64,000 bases of DNA, taken from the NCBI GenBank assembly GCA_001643675.2, contig LSRY02000011.1:1054001-1118000 (forward strand), read 5' to 3'. Numbering within the stretch: position 1 is the stretch's first letter; the number at the start of each line of letters is the position of its first letter. The position numbers and the translations under genes are program-made. Shown one piece after another: positions 1 through 11,159 of the stretch. The notes below the pieces were generated by a model that saw only the letters and a list, made by a program, of their open reading frames with translations, did not search any database and was not told where the DNA came from. The stretch comes from Monocercomonoides exilis. Lineage: Eukaryota > Preaxostyla > Oxymonadida > Polymastigidae.

Positions 1-3000
1 CAACTGGTGTGCTTGATGATGATGATGATAAAAACGATATTGAACTTCGAAGCAATCCTGAGCCTGACACAATGATCGTTAATTCTATTGTTTCAAGTGT
101 TGCGAATCTCAATGAAACAAGATGATCAATTGATGAACATGGTGCTTCGGAATACCCACACTTACTGAAGTCTCCTCCTTTATCCTTCGAAACAAACCCA
201 TCCCCACTCCAATTATCCCACAAAAACACAACCAGTGGAATCACATATCCCTCCTCTCCTGTTGTCTTCCTCTCACATCCACACAACTCATCCAACGATC
301 TCAACTTCTCAGAACTCATCTCCCATTTAAAGCACTCTTTGTTCACAATCTCTCTCAGATCCCAACCTGAAACAAATACATTCTTCCCTTTCCACGCATT
401 GCATCTCTCAAATGTCATTCCTTCCAAAATGAATGTTCCCAATTGATTGGGAAGCTCAACAAACATTCCTCCTCCCAATCCTCTCTCCACCTCATCACTC
501 TCGCCTGATGGCACTTCACATCCTTCAAACTTCACTTCCTTCATCTTCAAGTTCCCTCCACTTCCAACAGTTATCATCATCCCTCCTCCTCTTCCATTTG
601 AGTCTGCTTCATTCTCTGTCTTGCAACCATCAAATGTGGTTGACCCATTGATCACAACCTCTTCATCTTTGCCGATCGATATCTTCATTCCTCCACCACA
701 ACCGTCTTTCTCCTCAACACCACACTCACTGAATGTGCAATTCGTGATTATTATAACATTAACAATAGAAGTGTCAGAATTCTCGTTTTCCTTTTTGTCA
801 CAACTCCTTTCCAAACAGCTTCCTCCTCCATTTCTCCTCGAAATTCCTGTGAGAACACAATTTGAAAATTCTGCTGAACTTTCTCCAGCACATCTGATTA
901 TTGGGTCTGACAAGGTGTTTAATGGTCCTTTGTTCGAGAAGCCTGTCATGTGCAGAACTCCTCCATCAATCTGAAAAACACAGAATTCGATTTCATTCAG
1001 TGAGTTTCCGATGGCAGGCTCAATCGAGCAATCACTGACACTCAAAGCATTTGAAGAGGAAAGGATGAATGAAGAGGCTGGGGAAAGCGCTGATGGAAGC
1101 GAAAAGCACATATCTTTCAGTAATGCTTCGGATGAAACTCTGATCAAACATTCTGAATCAAGCTGAAGAGCAGGAGGCGCAACAACCTCAACAGCAGTGT
1201 CACCAATTGTGCCTGTCACATTCCAAAACTGGCTCTCCATCACAACCTCTTCACAGAGCACAAATATGTTTTTGATTCGGATTGTTCGTGGCACAGCCCC
1301 ATACCACAGCTCAACCACTCTCTTGATCGATGAGCACGGATACTGCTCCAATCCACATCTGCTGAAGTCCAGGCTTTTCTCTCCTCCCACAAATCCAACA
1401 TCTCCTGCTTCCATCAAATATGGAAGAAGTGGCACACACTCCTCTCTGCACCCATCCTCAAATCCCAATAAGTCGCTGTCTGTCATGCCTTCGTGCTCAA
1501 AGCCAAATGTGATGCGACTCACAACATCTCTCAGGCACTGTGTATTCACAAATATGCTGTTCCCTTTTTCTGCCTGGCAATCCTCAAAACGAGCACAATG
1601 GATGCAAAAAGCACAACTCTCATCAACAACATCCAGATAAAGAGCTCCGCCATATCCTCCAACTCCATTTCCCTTCACCACACAGCTGCAACTGCTGAAT
1701 GTCACACATTCCACATTCTCATCACCACTTTCACTTGACACGTTCCCGATCTCCATCTTCGAGCCTTCATCCAGTTGAATCCACATCCCTCCTCCACACC
1801 CATCCTCACACCCGCAGTTCCTCATCATTCCCCCTGAAATATTCACATTCATCCCATTCCCCAGATTCCCACAAATCACACTCCCATCTCCACTCGCTCG
1901 AGAAATCCCATGTGCATCAACATTGTTCATCTGGAAAGACAATGAACTTTCGCCTGTGATATCGAATGCTGGAACAGATGAAAATGATATTCCACTGATC
2001 TCAACAGAATCAAAACTGACAGACCCCTTTTGGACAATCATCAGTGATGCCATTAAATCACAACTTTCATCGTTATTCAATGTGGCGATCACACACTCAA
2101 CCAATTTCAACATCCCTTCTTCAGCCAACACTTCCATCAGATGAGACGATGGATTCTCTCCACAAACAAATGTGATTTTTCTGAAACTTCCCACTCCAGC
2201 TCCAATGGCCACCAACGATTCTCCATTTGGTGATCTGTTGCGAACAACCACTTGTGCCTTGTCTTTCCCCTCAAATGCAATCCTCATTTTTCCAACATCA
2301 ATTTTGTTTTCTTCATAATTCCCTATTTCAACGATCACTTCATTGCTGCTTCCATCACCATCCAGCACACTCATTCCAAACTCGATTGTTTTGCATCTCC
2401 TTCCATATTCATCTCCTGCTCTCACAAACCCACAGGCCATGTGATCCAATCCTTCCTGTGAGTTCACAAACACTGGGTTGAAGAAAACTTTTGGAATCCA
2501 GTCATCGTGTTCTGTTGTTCCTATAACCACTCGATTGCTGTTTGCAGCTGTGCTTGAACGACAAAGTACAAAAGAATTTTCAGTGATGTTTGTCCACCCT
2601 TCAACAGCATAGATATCGTGGCCAATATTTGCAGCTGTATTGTTTGAAAAAAAGCAAAACACAATCTGAATGTCACTCACTCCTGTTCCCTTGGTCCATC
2701 CAAATCCTGCTCCATATCTTTCGCTGTATCCGCTGCAAATTGAACAATCAGTAAAAATGGCAGAAACATCATTATAAAAGCCAACACTTCCCCCTTCGTT
2801 GTAATATGTTGTATTCTTTCTGCAACAACAAAAGTTGCATCTTTCAATAACTCCCTGATTCTCGTTTTCCTGGATCATTAACCCACCTCCGGTGTGTTTG
2901 GTTGAACTGTTGGAGCAATTTGTGTTTTTCATTGAGAGTGTTGAGACATAAATAAAGTCAATGCATCCTCCAGAAGCATCAGCTGTGCAAGAATCAAATA

Positions 3001-4222
3001 CAGAAGATGCGATGACAAAATTTTTTCCGTTCATTCTGGATGAAATGGCTCCACCACACCAAGAAGAATGGCACGAATGAAATTTACACAAGGTGACATT
3101 TAAGAGTCCAGAAGAAGTGAAAAGAATAGCTCCACCACTTGTTCGCGATGAATTTTCAGTTGAAAGGTTGTTGAAATCACAATCCTCAAATGTTGCATCA
3201 CCTGAGTTCACAACTTGACTTTCCATGCTTTTGTTTCCAATCACTGGTTCTGCATTTTCTCTCCGAACGCATTGCGAATACGACGAATTCAGAGCCAAAA
3301 AGTGATTATATTCTGAACGCATCCCTTCAACCAGTCCTCCTCCAAGTGGCGAGTCAACTTTTTCCACAAAACATCCCTCGAAACGATATTCATTTTCTGA
3401 ACTGCCCATTGAACATCGATTGCTTTGGCCTCTCGCACTTTGTGAGATGTTTGCAAAATGGCAGGTGCAAACTGCTATTTCCCTTATGCCTGTGCTTGCC
3501 AAAAGAGAAATTGATCTTCCCAAAGCAAATGAAGAAAAATCAGAATCAAACATCTTCAGATTCTTATTCTTATGTCCAAAACTCTTTCCGTCACAACCAA
3601 CAAGCGGTTCACAAATTTCTGCAAATTGGTTGACACAATAAGAAATGTTGCTCAAAATCAGATGACCTTCATTCAACCTCAACAAATGACCACCTGACAT
3701 TCCATGATCATGCACAGAACAGCAATGGACAAGAACGGTGGACAAGCTGTTGACGAGAATCATCGATCTTCTCTTTTCTTTGATGAACACCAAATATTTC
3801 ATCTCACAACTCGAATTTCCAAAATTGACCATCGCCATCACAGTGGATCTTGGATTGTGAAAAACACTTTCCGAATCTCCAACAATCTTCAACTGACTCT
3901 TCTCATTCTTCAAATGGCAATTCATATCGTTTTGTTCACTTCTTTTCTCTTTTGGATCGATTTCACTCTCCTTCAATATCATCTTCGTTTCTGCAGAATC
4001 TTCACAAATTGTTTCATCTTCTTTAAGACTATTTCTTGTTTTTTGTCTGTTGTGAGCAGTTCCACCAGAATTTTCCTTTGAATGTTCGTAAGTCGATTCT
4101 GGTTTCCTGATATGAAAAAAATGGACATCTTCAGTGGATGTTAAGTCAGAGTGTTTGCGTTTGTGAGATGACTCAAAGCTGTTCAACAGCACAATCAACG
4201 CAAACACAAACATCAAATTCAT
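1..4222 (-). CDS. Giant beta-helix membrane protein, copy A (5' part only)
   Basis: This is the first ~1,407 codons of a secreted or membrane protein; the gene runs off the left edge, so its transmembrane and kinase-like end is not seen. The ATG at 4222 starts a signal peptide (MNLMFVFALIVLLNSF). The rest is a string of short Cys-, Gly- and Asn-rich repeats with GGG/GGA turns and many N-x-S/T sites, as in right-handed parallel beta-helix (pectin-lyase-like) ectodomains. I see no in-frame stop, and the one length difference checked against the full copy at 33806-41950 is 3 bp and in frame. Residue identity to that copy is roughly 85% near the N-terminus and above 90% later, by eye. It is probably a functional paralogue. 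Ligand and role are unknown; surface adhesion or sensing is a guess. Confidence 0.85.
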   Translation of the reverse strand, partial: MNLMFVFALIVLLNSFESSHKRKHSDLTSTEDVHFFHIRKPESTYEHSKENSGGTAHNRQKTRNSLKEDETICEDSAETKMILKESEIDPKEKRSEQNDMNCHLKNEKSQLKIVGDSESVFHNPRSTVMAMVNFGNSSCEMKYLVFIKEKRRSMILVNSLSTVLVHCCSVHDHGMSGGHLLRLNEGHLILSNISYCVNQFAEICEPLVGCDGKSFGHKNKNLKMFDSDFSSFALGRSISLLASTGIREIAVCTCHFANISQSARGQSNRCSMGSSENEYRFEGCFVEKVDSPLGGGLVEGMRSEYNHFLALNSSYSQCVRRENAEPVIGNKSMESQVVNSGDATFEDCDFNNLSTENSSRTSGGAILFTSSGLLNVTLCKFHSCHSSWCGGAISSRMNGKNFVIASSVFDSCTADASGGCIDFIYVSTLSMKNTNCSNSSTKHTGGGLMIQENENQGVIERCNFCCCRKNTTYYNEGGSVGFYNDVSAIFTDCSICSGYSERYGAGFGWTKGTGVSDIQIVFCFFSNNTAANIGHDIYAVEGWTNITENSFVLCRSSTAANSNRVVIGTTEHDDWIPKVFFNPVFVNSQEGLDHMACGFVRAGDEYGRRCKTIEFGMSVLDGDGSSNEVIVEIGNYEENKIDVGKMRIAFEGKDKAQVVVRNRSPNGESLVAIGAGVGSFRKITFVCGENPSSHLMEVLAEEGMLKLVECVIATLNNDESCDLMASLMIVQKGSVSFDSVEISGISFSSVPAFDITGESSLSFQMNNVDAHGISRASGDGSVICGNLGNGMNVNISGGMMRNCGCEDGCGGGMWIQLDEGSKMEIGNVSSESGDENVECVTFSSCSCVVKGNGVGGYGGALYLDVVDESCAFCIHCARFEDCQAEKGNSIFVNTQCLRDVVSRITFGFEHEGMTDSDLLGFEDGCREECVPLLPYLMEAGDVGFVGGEKSLDFSRCGLEQYPCSSIKRVVELWYGAVPRTIRIKNIFVLCEEVVMESQFWNVTGTIGDTAVEVVAPPALQLDSECLIRVSSEALLKDMCFSLPSALSPASSFILSSSNALSVSDCSIEPAIGNSLNEIEFCVFQIDGGVLHMTGFSNKGPLNTLSDPIIRCAGESSAEFSNCVLTGISRRNGGGSCLERSCDKKENENSDTSIVNVIIITNCTFSECGVEEKDGCGGGMKISIGKDEEVVINGSTTFDGCKTENEADSNGRGGGMMITVGSGGNLKMKEVKFEGCEVPSGESDEVERGLGGGMFVELPNQLGTFILEGMTFERCNAWKGKNVFVSGWDLREIVNKECFKWEMSSEKLRSLDELCGCERKTTGEEGYVIPLVVFLWDNWSGDGFVSKDKGGDFSKCGYSEAPCSSIDHLVSLRFATLETIELTIIVSGSGLLRSSISFLSSSSSSTPV

Positions 4223-5582
4223 TCTGAGTGTGAGTATGGGTTTCAAATGATTTTTCAATCAAACGATTTTTGGCAATGCATGAACATCCCTTTTTGCATG
4301 ATACTCGTCATTGTGCAATGAACATATTTTGTTAGATGAACCTTAATAAAGAACTTCTGATCCATTTATATAATAACAGTAATTATTCTCCTGATTTCTG
4401 TTCTTTCTTTGCGTTTGTTTGACAATCAATGAGAAGAACTCAAAAATGAATTTATTGTCCAAAAACATTTTGTTGTGCATTTGAAAGCGTTTCATTTCAT
4501 GGTTTCATTTTGAGTGCATGCAGAATGTGGAACGATGAAGTGTTTTGTTGTTTGGATGTTGTTTGAAACAAATGGAACGCTCATTTCGAAAATTTCAACC
4601 CACAAGCATGACGATCTCGAAGCATTTCAGAAAGCCATTCTCCATTTTCATTTTTCACTGGAAATCATATGATTTTATTGTGGAATTCTTATCTTTTTGA
4701 CTTGAGAGAAATCATCACAAAAGCCAGCCAAAAAGCGTTATGCCTACCAATTTATCTATATGTTTTTCCAATGATGATGAAAGCAGGGTTCATCGCTGTT
4801 TGCAATGACGACTTCAAGAGTTACAGAGCATTTTCAAAAGAAAACTCACTTACGTTTTGCAAATACGAATGAAAAACAAATACGACCAATGCCATTTGAT
4901 GAAGTTTCTTAGAAGGAATGCACAAAGATTTTCGATTTGAGACATTGAAGAACTTCGTTTCAACTCATCCTCATATCTTCAAACAGAAGCACAAAGTCAC
5001 TTCGAGCTCATCATCTTTGGCAAATATTCTTCGTTGTTTGTCGCTTCTTCTTCTATCTTCTTCTTTTTTGAAAAAAAATAACTCTGCTTGTTTATTATAT
5101 TTTTTTCCCGTTAAACCACCAATGCAACATTTCATCTGCTTTTTATTCTTTGAAAAGAAAAATCAGTTGAGATTTCATACTTGTTATTTTTTTTTTCAAT
5201 TCAGTCGCTTTTAATGGAATCGATGATGTTCAAAACTGTGATAATTTTTATTGAGTGAGTAAATAAACAAGACAATAGCAAGCTAGATAATTTATTGAGA
5301 AAAGAGATGAGATATGAATAACATAAACTCTGTTTTTTTACGTTTTTGAAAAAGCCAAATGACAACTTAACTTGAATTCTCAGAATGTTCTGTGAACTAT
5401 TTCATAACAACACAACCTTCATGGTTGAAGAATTTTGTTTGTGTGCTCTTTTCTTTTATTCTTGTTAAATCTTTTTATTCTCTCTTTTTCAATCCAAAAA
5501 CTAAACGATTTAATTTTTTATTTTATCTTTTCAACTTTCTCTCATTTGAAGAAACTCTCAGGTTATTAATACTTTAAAGAAC
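4223..5582. other. Upstream DNA of copy A, conserved in the second copy
   Basis: No gene is seen. This AT-rich stretch aligns along its length with 41951-43401, upstream of the second beta-helix gene, with scattered substitutions and small indels. Short plus-strand frames here also occur in the other copy but carry frame-breaking differences and have no recognisable product, so I take them as noncoding. It should contain the promoter of the minus-strand gene. Confidence 0.6.
4365..4372 (-). promoter_or_regulatory. TATA-like box upstream of beta-helix gene copy A
   Basis: TATATAAA reads on the minus strand 143 bp before the ATG at 4222. The second copy keeps the identical octamer at the identical distance from its ATG (42093-42100 to 41950), while bases around it differ. 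Function as a core promoter is inferred from this conservation only. Confidence 0.4.
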
Positions 5583-5622
5583 AACACCAATAATAATTCA
5601 AAAACGAAATTAATAATTCGCT
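5583..5622 (+). repeat. Remnant of the palindromic element found at 43402
   Basis: These ~40 bases resemble the left terminus of the 812-bp palindromic element at 43402-44213 (ACACC, then AATAATTC and AATTAATAATTCG units). They lie at the matching place relative to the beta-helix gene. The rest of the element is absent here, so it was lost from this copy or only its end was duplicated. Confidence 0.45.
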
Positions 5623-6170
5623 TTATGTATTTCAAATTTGATTCAGAAAATTTACTCAATTAATCATTCAAATTTGGATAAATTTTTCAAAATAAATGAA
5701 CTTCTTGCTTGAAAATTTATCAATTTGAGAATTATTTGATAATTTTTAATTTTTTGAGACAAATTGGTTGCTGGATGAGTGATAGACAGTTAGAAAAAAT
5801 ATCATTTTCAGTCAATATTTGTGAAAAATGATGAAAAATCGAATCTCTTTAAATATTAATCAGAAACAAACATGAGAATTTTTTTCTGAATAGAAATCAT
5901 CAACATTGAAATCTGATAATTTTTAAATGAATTCACCTCACATTGTTTAATTATGCATTATTTTATCAAGAAAATATTCTTGCATCAATTCAATGTGATG
6001 AATACAAATTTTTTTCATTATTGAATTAATCAATCAATGTTCATGCTGAATTCTTTTTAATATTTCGAATTGTTCACCTGAATAAGTTTTTATGCCAATA
6101 AATATTCTAGAATGAATAATGCATTGAAAAACAATATCAAATGAATTGTGTGCATATTTTGAGATAAAAT

Positions 6171-7083
6171 GTTTCAGTGACAAAAGAGTTTTGTTTGAAA
6201 AGAGCAAATTTTTAAAATAAAAACACACTCTTGTCTTTTTAAAATTGCTGTTGTTTTGCGATCCTTCGTCCTTATTGTTTGGATTTTTTGGGAATGACAA
6301 AAAATTATAATGGACACGATCTTTTCGTCTTATTCGTCTTTAGCTTATTTCGGAATTAAAAAGCGAAGTATCTTGGAAACGGAACATTTTAAAGTCTTCT
6401 TTTTATTTTGTTTTAATATTTGAAATCTATTTTTGAAAATCTATTTTTTATATCTGCAAATGCTAATATTCTTTTTATTTTTGTTTATTTACAGATTTTG
6501 AAGGATCGAATAAGCAAAACAGAAAAATATTTACTTTTTTGTCTGTTCATTTTCTGAATTAGATATCAAGAAGGCAGGGAAGAATGGATATGGGCGATTA
6601 ATTTTGATATCATATTTTTTCAAACAAAATTTTCGGTACAAAAATATTTCATGAATATTATCAAATGAACATTGAAAAGTGAAAAGGCTTATTGAATGCA
6701 TTTTAATCTTTGATTCGGAAAAACCATTTGTTTCAAAAAACAATTATCATGCTTTCTCTCTTTTGAATTTAAATTTTTCTTTCAAAAACAAACAATCTTT
6801 GAAAAATTAACACCCAGAAAAAATATATGATTTCAAAAATAATCACACATATGTTCGGATGGAGGGAAGAAAAAGAAAATGATGTTGATGATGATGATGA
6901 AATCGAAGATGAGATAAATCTTTGTTTCATTGCATAACAGTTCAATCCAAATTTCTTTTTCAATCATGTATTTGTTTAATCACAGTAATGCATTGAGTTG
7001 AACTGCAAAACATGCAAAAGGAGTTGATCGTCTTCATTCATTCTTAATATTTTTGAATTTTAAATATTATTTTTGCTATTCAT
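6171..7083 (+). repeat. Left arm of a 913-bp inverted repeat
   Basis: The reverse complement of this arm is 8782-9694. All positions compared pair with a constant coordinate sum of 15865, so there are no indels, and three stretches totalling ~600 bp that I compared are identical. Homology stops abruptly at 6171 (GTTTCAG outward) and 7083. The arm is AT-rich with only frames of at most 70 codons and no recognisable domain. No target-site duplication is evident outside it. Confidence 0.9.
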
Positions 7084-8781
7084 AATGATTTTTTCGGTTA
7101 ATGCACAAGATACGACCGGTCACAAAATTGTCATTTGTCACAGCTCTGATAACAACATATTGTGCACATAAGTTTTTTCTGCCTATTGTGTGCGGAAACT
7201 GTGATATAGTTATTTTCAATCTTCGTGAAATTCAAAGATCTTTTTCAATTAAGATTGAAACCAATGATTTTTTTCGGGTATTTATTTGTTTGCTTTTTTT
7301 ATAGCTATAATATTGTTAGGGTTTTATCCAAAATCAACTTGTTAGGGTTGAATTCTGTTGAATGAATTGAACTATTTTTTCAAAATGAAAATAATATTTA
7401 AAATGGTTAAAAAATGCTCTATTTAAATTGGGAACAAATAAAATAGAATATGTTCAAAGCATATTTTTGTGCATTCTTGTAGTATTTCAATTATTAATAT
7501 GTTTATTTCGATTATTGTTGAATTTAATTGATGTTAAAAATTTTTGATCAATACCAATTTAGAGGGAAAAAATAATTTGATTCATTTGTAAATAATGTTT
7601 CCGCACAAAAGAAAGACATCATAACTTAATAAAACAGTTAACAATAACGTAATAATCATCCTCTCAAATTTTTATTAACGGTCGTATATTGTGCAATTAC
7701 CATTTTTTCGTTTGATTTTAAATTAATAATAGTATAATTGTTTGTGAGCACACATTATTTTCAATTCCCTTTTAAGTCAAATATTGTTTTGAAAATTGAA
7801 TCATTTTCTTTTGCAATGTGGCCGAAAGTTTACAGCACAGCATTTTTCGAACAATTGTTCAAAATATTTTCTTCTGAAATTGATTCGATCCATTGGATGA
7901 TGAAGAACAAAATACTGGATCAAGATAGATATTATTATAAATGTCAAAGAAAAATAAAGTTTTATGTTTCCATGATTTTTCAAGTCGATTTAGATGAAAG
8001 AATCAGCAAATAAATGTTTGGAAAATACAAATTTTTCAAAATTCAGATACAAATCATGCAATATATGTAAAATGGCATTATACTATAAGATAGGCATGTC
8101 TCAGACTAATTGTTCAATCGTTTGCAACAAATCCATTTTCGCTGTTAGTCGAATGAACAATTCATTCAGAAAATAAAAAAACATCAATTTCTGAATTAAA
8201 CCTTTGAAACATGGAGGGGACGACAAAGAAGTCGAAATTGATGATGCAATTTCTCCCAAATTAAAATATAACAAAGGAAGACAAAAGAAACAGTGCTGGA
8301 TTGTTGGAGGGACAGAACGGACTGCAAAGAAAGGGATGAAATCAAGATAATTTTTTGCTTCCTGTAATTAAACGAACAAAATAAGTACTCCATTCAACAA
8401 TAAAACAGCATGTCCTTCAAAAAACCAGAATATTTACGGACTGTAAAAGGGATATTCAGGGTTGGATAAATCTGGATTCAGTCATTTTGCTGTTAATCAT
8501 AAAGCTAATTATGTAAACCCAATCGCAAACGCAGATGCAAAGAGATGGAAGTGCTTGGAGTCTTCGGAGAAAATTCTTTCCTCCAAATTGTGAAGGTAAC
8601 AAATATTTGAACGATTATTTGAACACTTTTTCATTCAAAAGAAATCCTTCAAATTCTTTCGTTAAAGTTTTGCACATGTTAACATACTCACAATTCATTT
8701 TTTGAATATTCAACAACAAAATTAATGCAAAAAAAAAAACTTAAATACGATATAAACTTTATTTTGATTGTAAATATCTGA
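7084..8781. other. 1,698-bp spacer between the inverted arms
   Basis: This AT-rich stretch holds only frames shorter than ~92 codons, none with a recognisable domain. No transposase, recombinase or RNA gene was found. The spacer is not itself palindromic next to the arm ends. Confidence 0.6.
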
Positions 8782-9694
8782 ATGAATAGCAAAAATAATA
8801 TTTAAAATTCAAAAATATTAAGAATGAATGAAGACGATCAACTCCTTTTGCATGTTTTGCAGTTCAACTCAATGCATTACTGTGATTAAACAAATACATG
8901 ATTGAAAAAGAAATTTGGATTGAACTGTTATGCAATGAAACAAAGATTTATCTCATCTTCGATTTCATCATCATCATCAACATCATTTTCTTTTTCTTCC
9001 CTCCATCCGAACATATGTGTGATTATTTTTGAAATCATATATTTTTTCTGGGTGTTAATTTTTCAAAGATTGTTTGTTTTTGAAAGAAAAATTTAAATTC
9101 AAAAGAGAGAAAGCATGATAATTGTTTTTTGAAACAAATGGTTTTTCCGAATCAAAGATTAAAATGCATTCAATAAGCCTTTTCACTTTTCAATGTTCAT
9201 TTGATAATATTCATGAAATATTTTTGTACCGAAAATTTTGTTTGAAAAAATATGATATCAAAATTAATCGCCCATATCCATTCTTCCCTGCCTTCTTGAT
9301 ATCTAATTCAGAAAATGAACAGACAAAAAAGTAAATATTTTTCTGTTTTGCTTATTCGATCCTTCAAAATCTGTAAATAAACAAAAATAAAAAGAATATT
9401 AGCATTTGCAGATATAAAAAATAGATTTTCAAAAATAGATTTCAAATATTAAAACAAAATAAAAAGAAGACTTTAAAATGTTCCGTTTCCAAGATACTTC
9501 GCTTTTTAATTCCGAAATAAGCTAAAGACGAATAAGACGAAAAGATCGTGTCCATTATAATTTTTTGTCATTCCCAAAAAATCCAAACAATAAGGACGAA
9601 GGATCGCAAAACAACAGCAATTTTAAAAAGACAAGAGTGTGTTTTTATTTTAAAAATTTGCTCTTTTCAAACAAAACTCTTTTGTCACTGAAAC
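8782..9694 (-). repeat. Right arm of the 913-bp inverted repeat
   Basis: Mirror copy of 6171-7083, ending at CTGAAAC (9694). The flank then diverges at once: TTTATTTCCC on the right has no direct counterpart beside the left arm, so no classical target-site duplication is visible. Confidence 0.9.
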
Positions 9695-9926
9695 TTTATT
9701 TCCCTGCATATTTTTTCTTGATCTCAATAATAAATTTCAACTCATTTTTTTTTTGAAACTTTCTGAAACTGTATTTGAAGACAGAAAGGGTTAGTGATAA
9801 AATATTTACAAATACGCTCAAAACCTGACATTATAACAACGGATTTTGCACAACTTTTTGTGACTGTATACGATTGTTATTATATACGAAGCTATTTAAC
9901 ACAGAAAAATCAAGTATTTATCTAAA

Positions 9927-10170
9927 TTTTTTTGTAAAGTTCTTTTTATTTAATTTTCAAATAATATTAAAATTTCATATTTTCATCAATTTGCTGTTTC
10001 CACTCACGAAACTTCACAAAAATGGAAATAATAATGCTGTTTTGGTTCTGTTTCCATTACAGCAAAGTTTTATTAGTAGGAACTGAAATATGATTAAAAT
10101 ATGAAATTTTCATTTTATTTGAAAATTAATCAAAAGGAACTTTTCAAAAAAATTTACACAAATGGGAAAA
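9927..10170 (+). repeat. Imperfect hairpin repeat, GGGTCATTC family
   Basis: Bases 9927-10010 carry a degenerate forward copy of the family (TTTTTTGTAAAGTTC, then TTAATTTTCAAATAA, TTTCATATTTT, CTGTTTCC). Bases 10084-10170 carry the same run in reverse complement, giving a hairpin of about 240 bp. Other members lie at 12823-13045, 20174-20200 and 44789-44900. It looks like a MITE-type element. No gene is seen between 9695 and 10321. Confidence 0.5.
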
Positions 10171-10321
10171 TGAAAGTGTATCGGATCTCTCAATTTTGCA
10201 CAAAAAAATAGTGAAAGTCATTTGCATTATTTATTGATCCAATTTGTTAATTTTCTGTTATCGGAAAGTCTTTGAAAGAAGTCAAAATTTTTTTATGAAA
10301 ATGTAGAATAAATTCTAATCA

Positions 10322-10760
10322 ATGGTTTATGATCAAAAGATTTTTATGACAAGATCTGAAGAGGAAATAAATAATCAAATAGAATTTTTATTGAATACAA
10401 TCTTCCATGATGAAGAAGAAACGTGGAATTGGGTTTTCCAACGTTTAAAAGAATTCGCTGATAAGGATTGCCATCAATGCAGAAATAAAAGGAGAATTGA
10501 GGAGGAAACAGAAGGATATAAATATCTTTGGTGTCAAACTTGAAGAAAAAAAACCACAATATTTTTAAATTCCATTTTTTCCAAAATGAAACTTCCGATT
10601 AATATTGTTTTGCAGAGTTTATTGTTCTTTTGGATTGGAATTGGATTTGAAAAGAGACGAATTTACTAACAGATGTTTCTTATCCAACCATGGGCTATTG
10701 GACAAGCGTTGTTCGAGTTTTTTGCTCATAAATACGGAATTATATGATTCCAAAATTAGA
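10322..10760 (+). pseudogene. Merlin-type (IS1016/IS1595-like) transposase, broken N-terminal half
   Basis: The first 73 codons end in a C-x2-C...W-C pattern (DCHQC...YLWCQT) typical of the N-terminal zinc ribbon of Merlin/IS1595 transposases. A TGA interrupts it, and the same frame continues with KKTT, FSKMKLP, ILQ-like and QMFLIQPWAI stretches that resemble the helix-turn-helix region of that family; a TAA also interrupts. The DDE catalytic part does not follow. The missing C-terminal half matches the fragment at 20174-20825. AT-rich sequence between 10760 and 11159 contains one 65-codon frame I do not recognise. The element is dead. Confidence 0.55.
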
Positions 10761-11159
10761 AGGATCATGAAAATGAGTTGAAATTGATGAGGCAGTTGGA
10801 AGAGAAGGAAATATGGATAGTGTGGTTTTATTATGCGGACATTTTTTTTATCCGGACAAAAATTTTAATAATTAGTTTAATCAACCCACTTTTTGGATAT
10901 TTTATCATTTTTTTGATATATAAGGAAAAGTCATCAATTAGAATTTCAGATTTAATAACTATTCCTAATCTGTGAAATTGGCAGATTTGGGGGTTAGCTC
11001 CTCCATCTCTGTTTTGTACCTCCCCTGATGAGATTAGGTAATAGCAAGGGGTATCACAAAGTTAGAATTTGATCGAAATTTTTTTAAAATTTTTTTTTTC
11101 ATTTCAAAAAATATTTTTTTTAAAAATAAAAATTAGATCATTATTAGAATTTATTTGTT

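Noticed and set aside
433-2481. Plus-strand frames of 70-175 codons (Ser/Pro/His-rich) opposite the first beta-helix gene
   Set aside because: They mirror the minus-strand coding sequence; the minus frame has a signal peptide and family repeats, and the same shadows recur opposite copy B.
6171-9694. Terminal inverted repeats of a Maverick/Polinton or other large DNA transposon
   Set aside because: The 1.7-kb spacer has no polymerase, integrase or capsid gene, and there is no target-site duplication.
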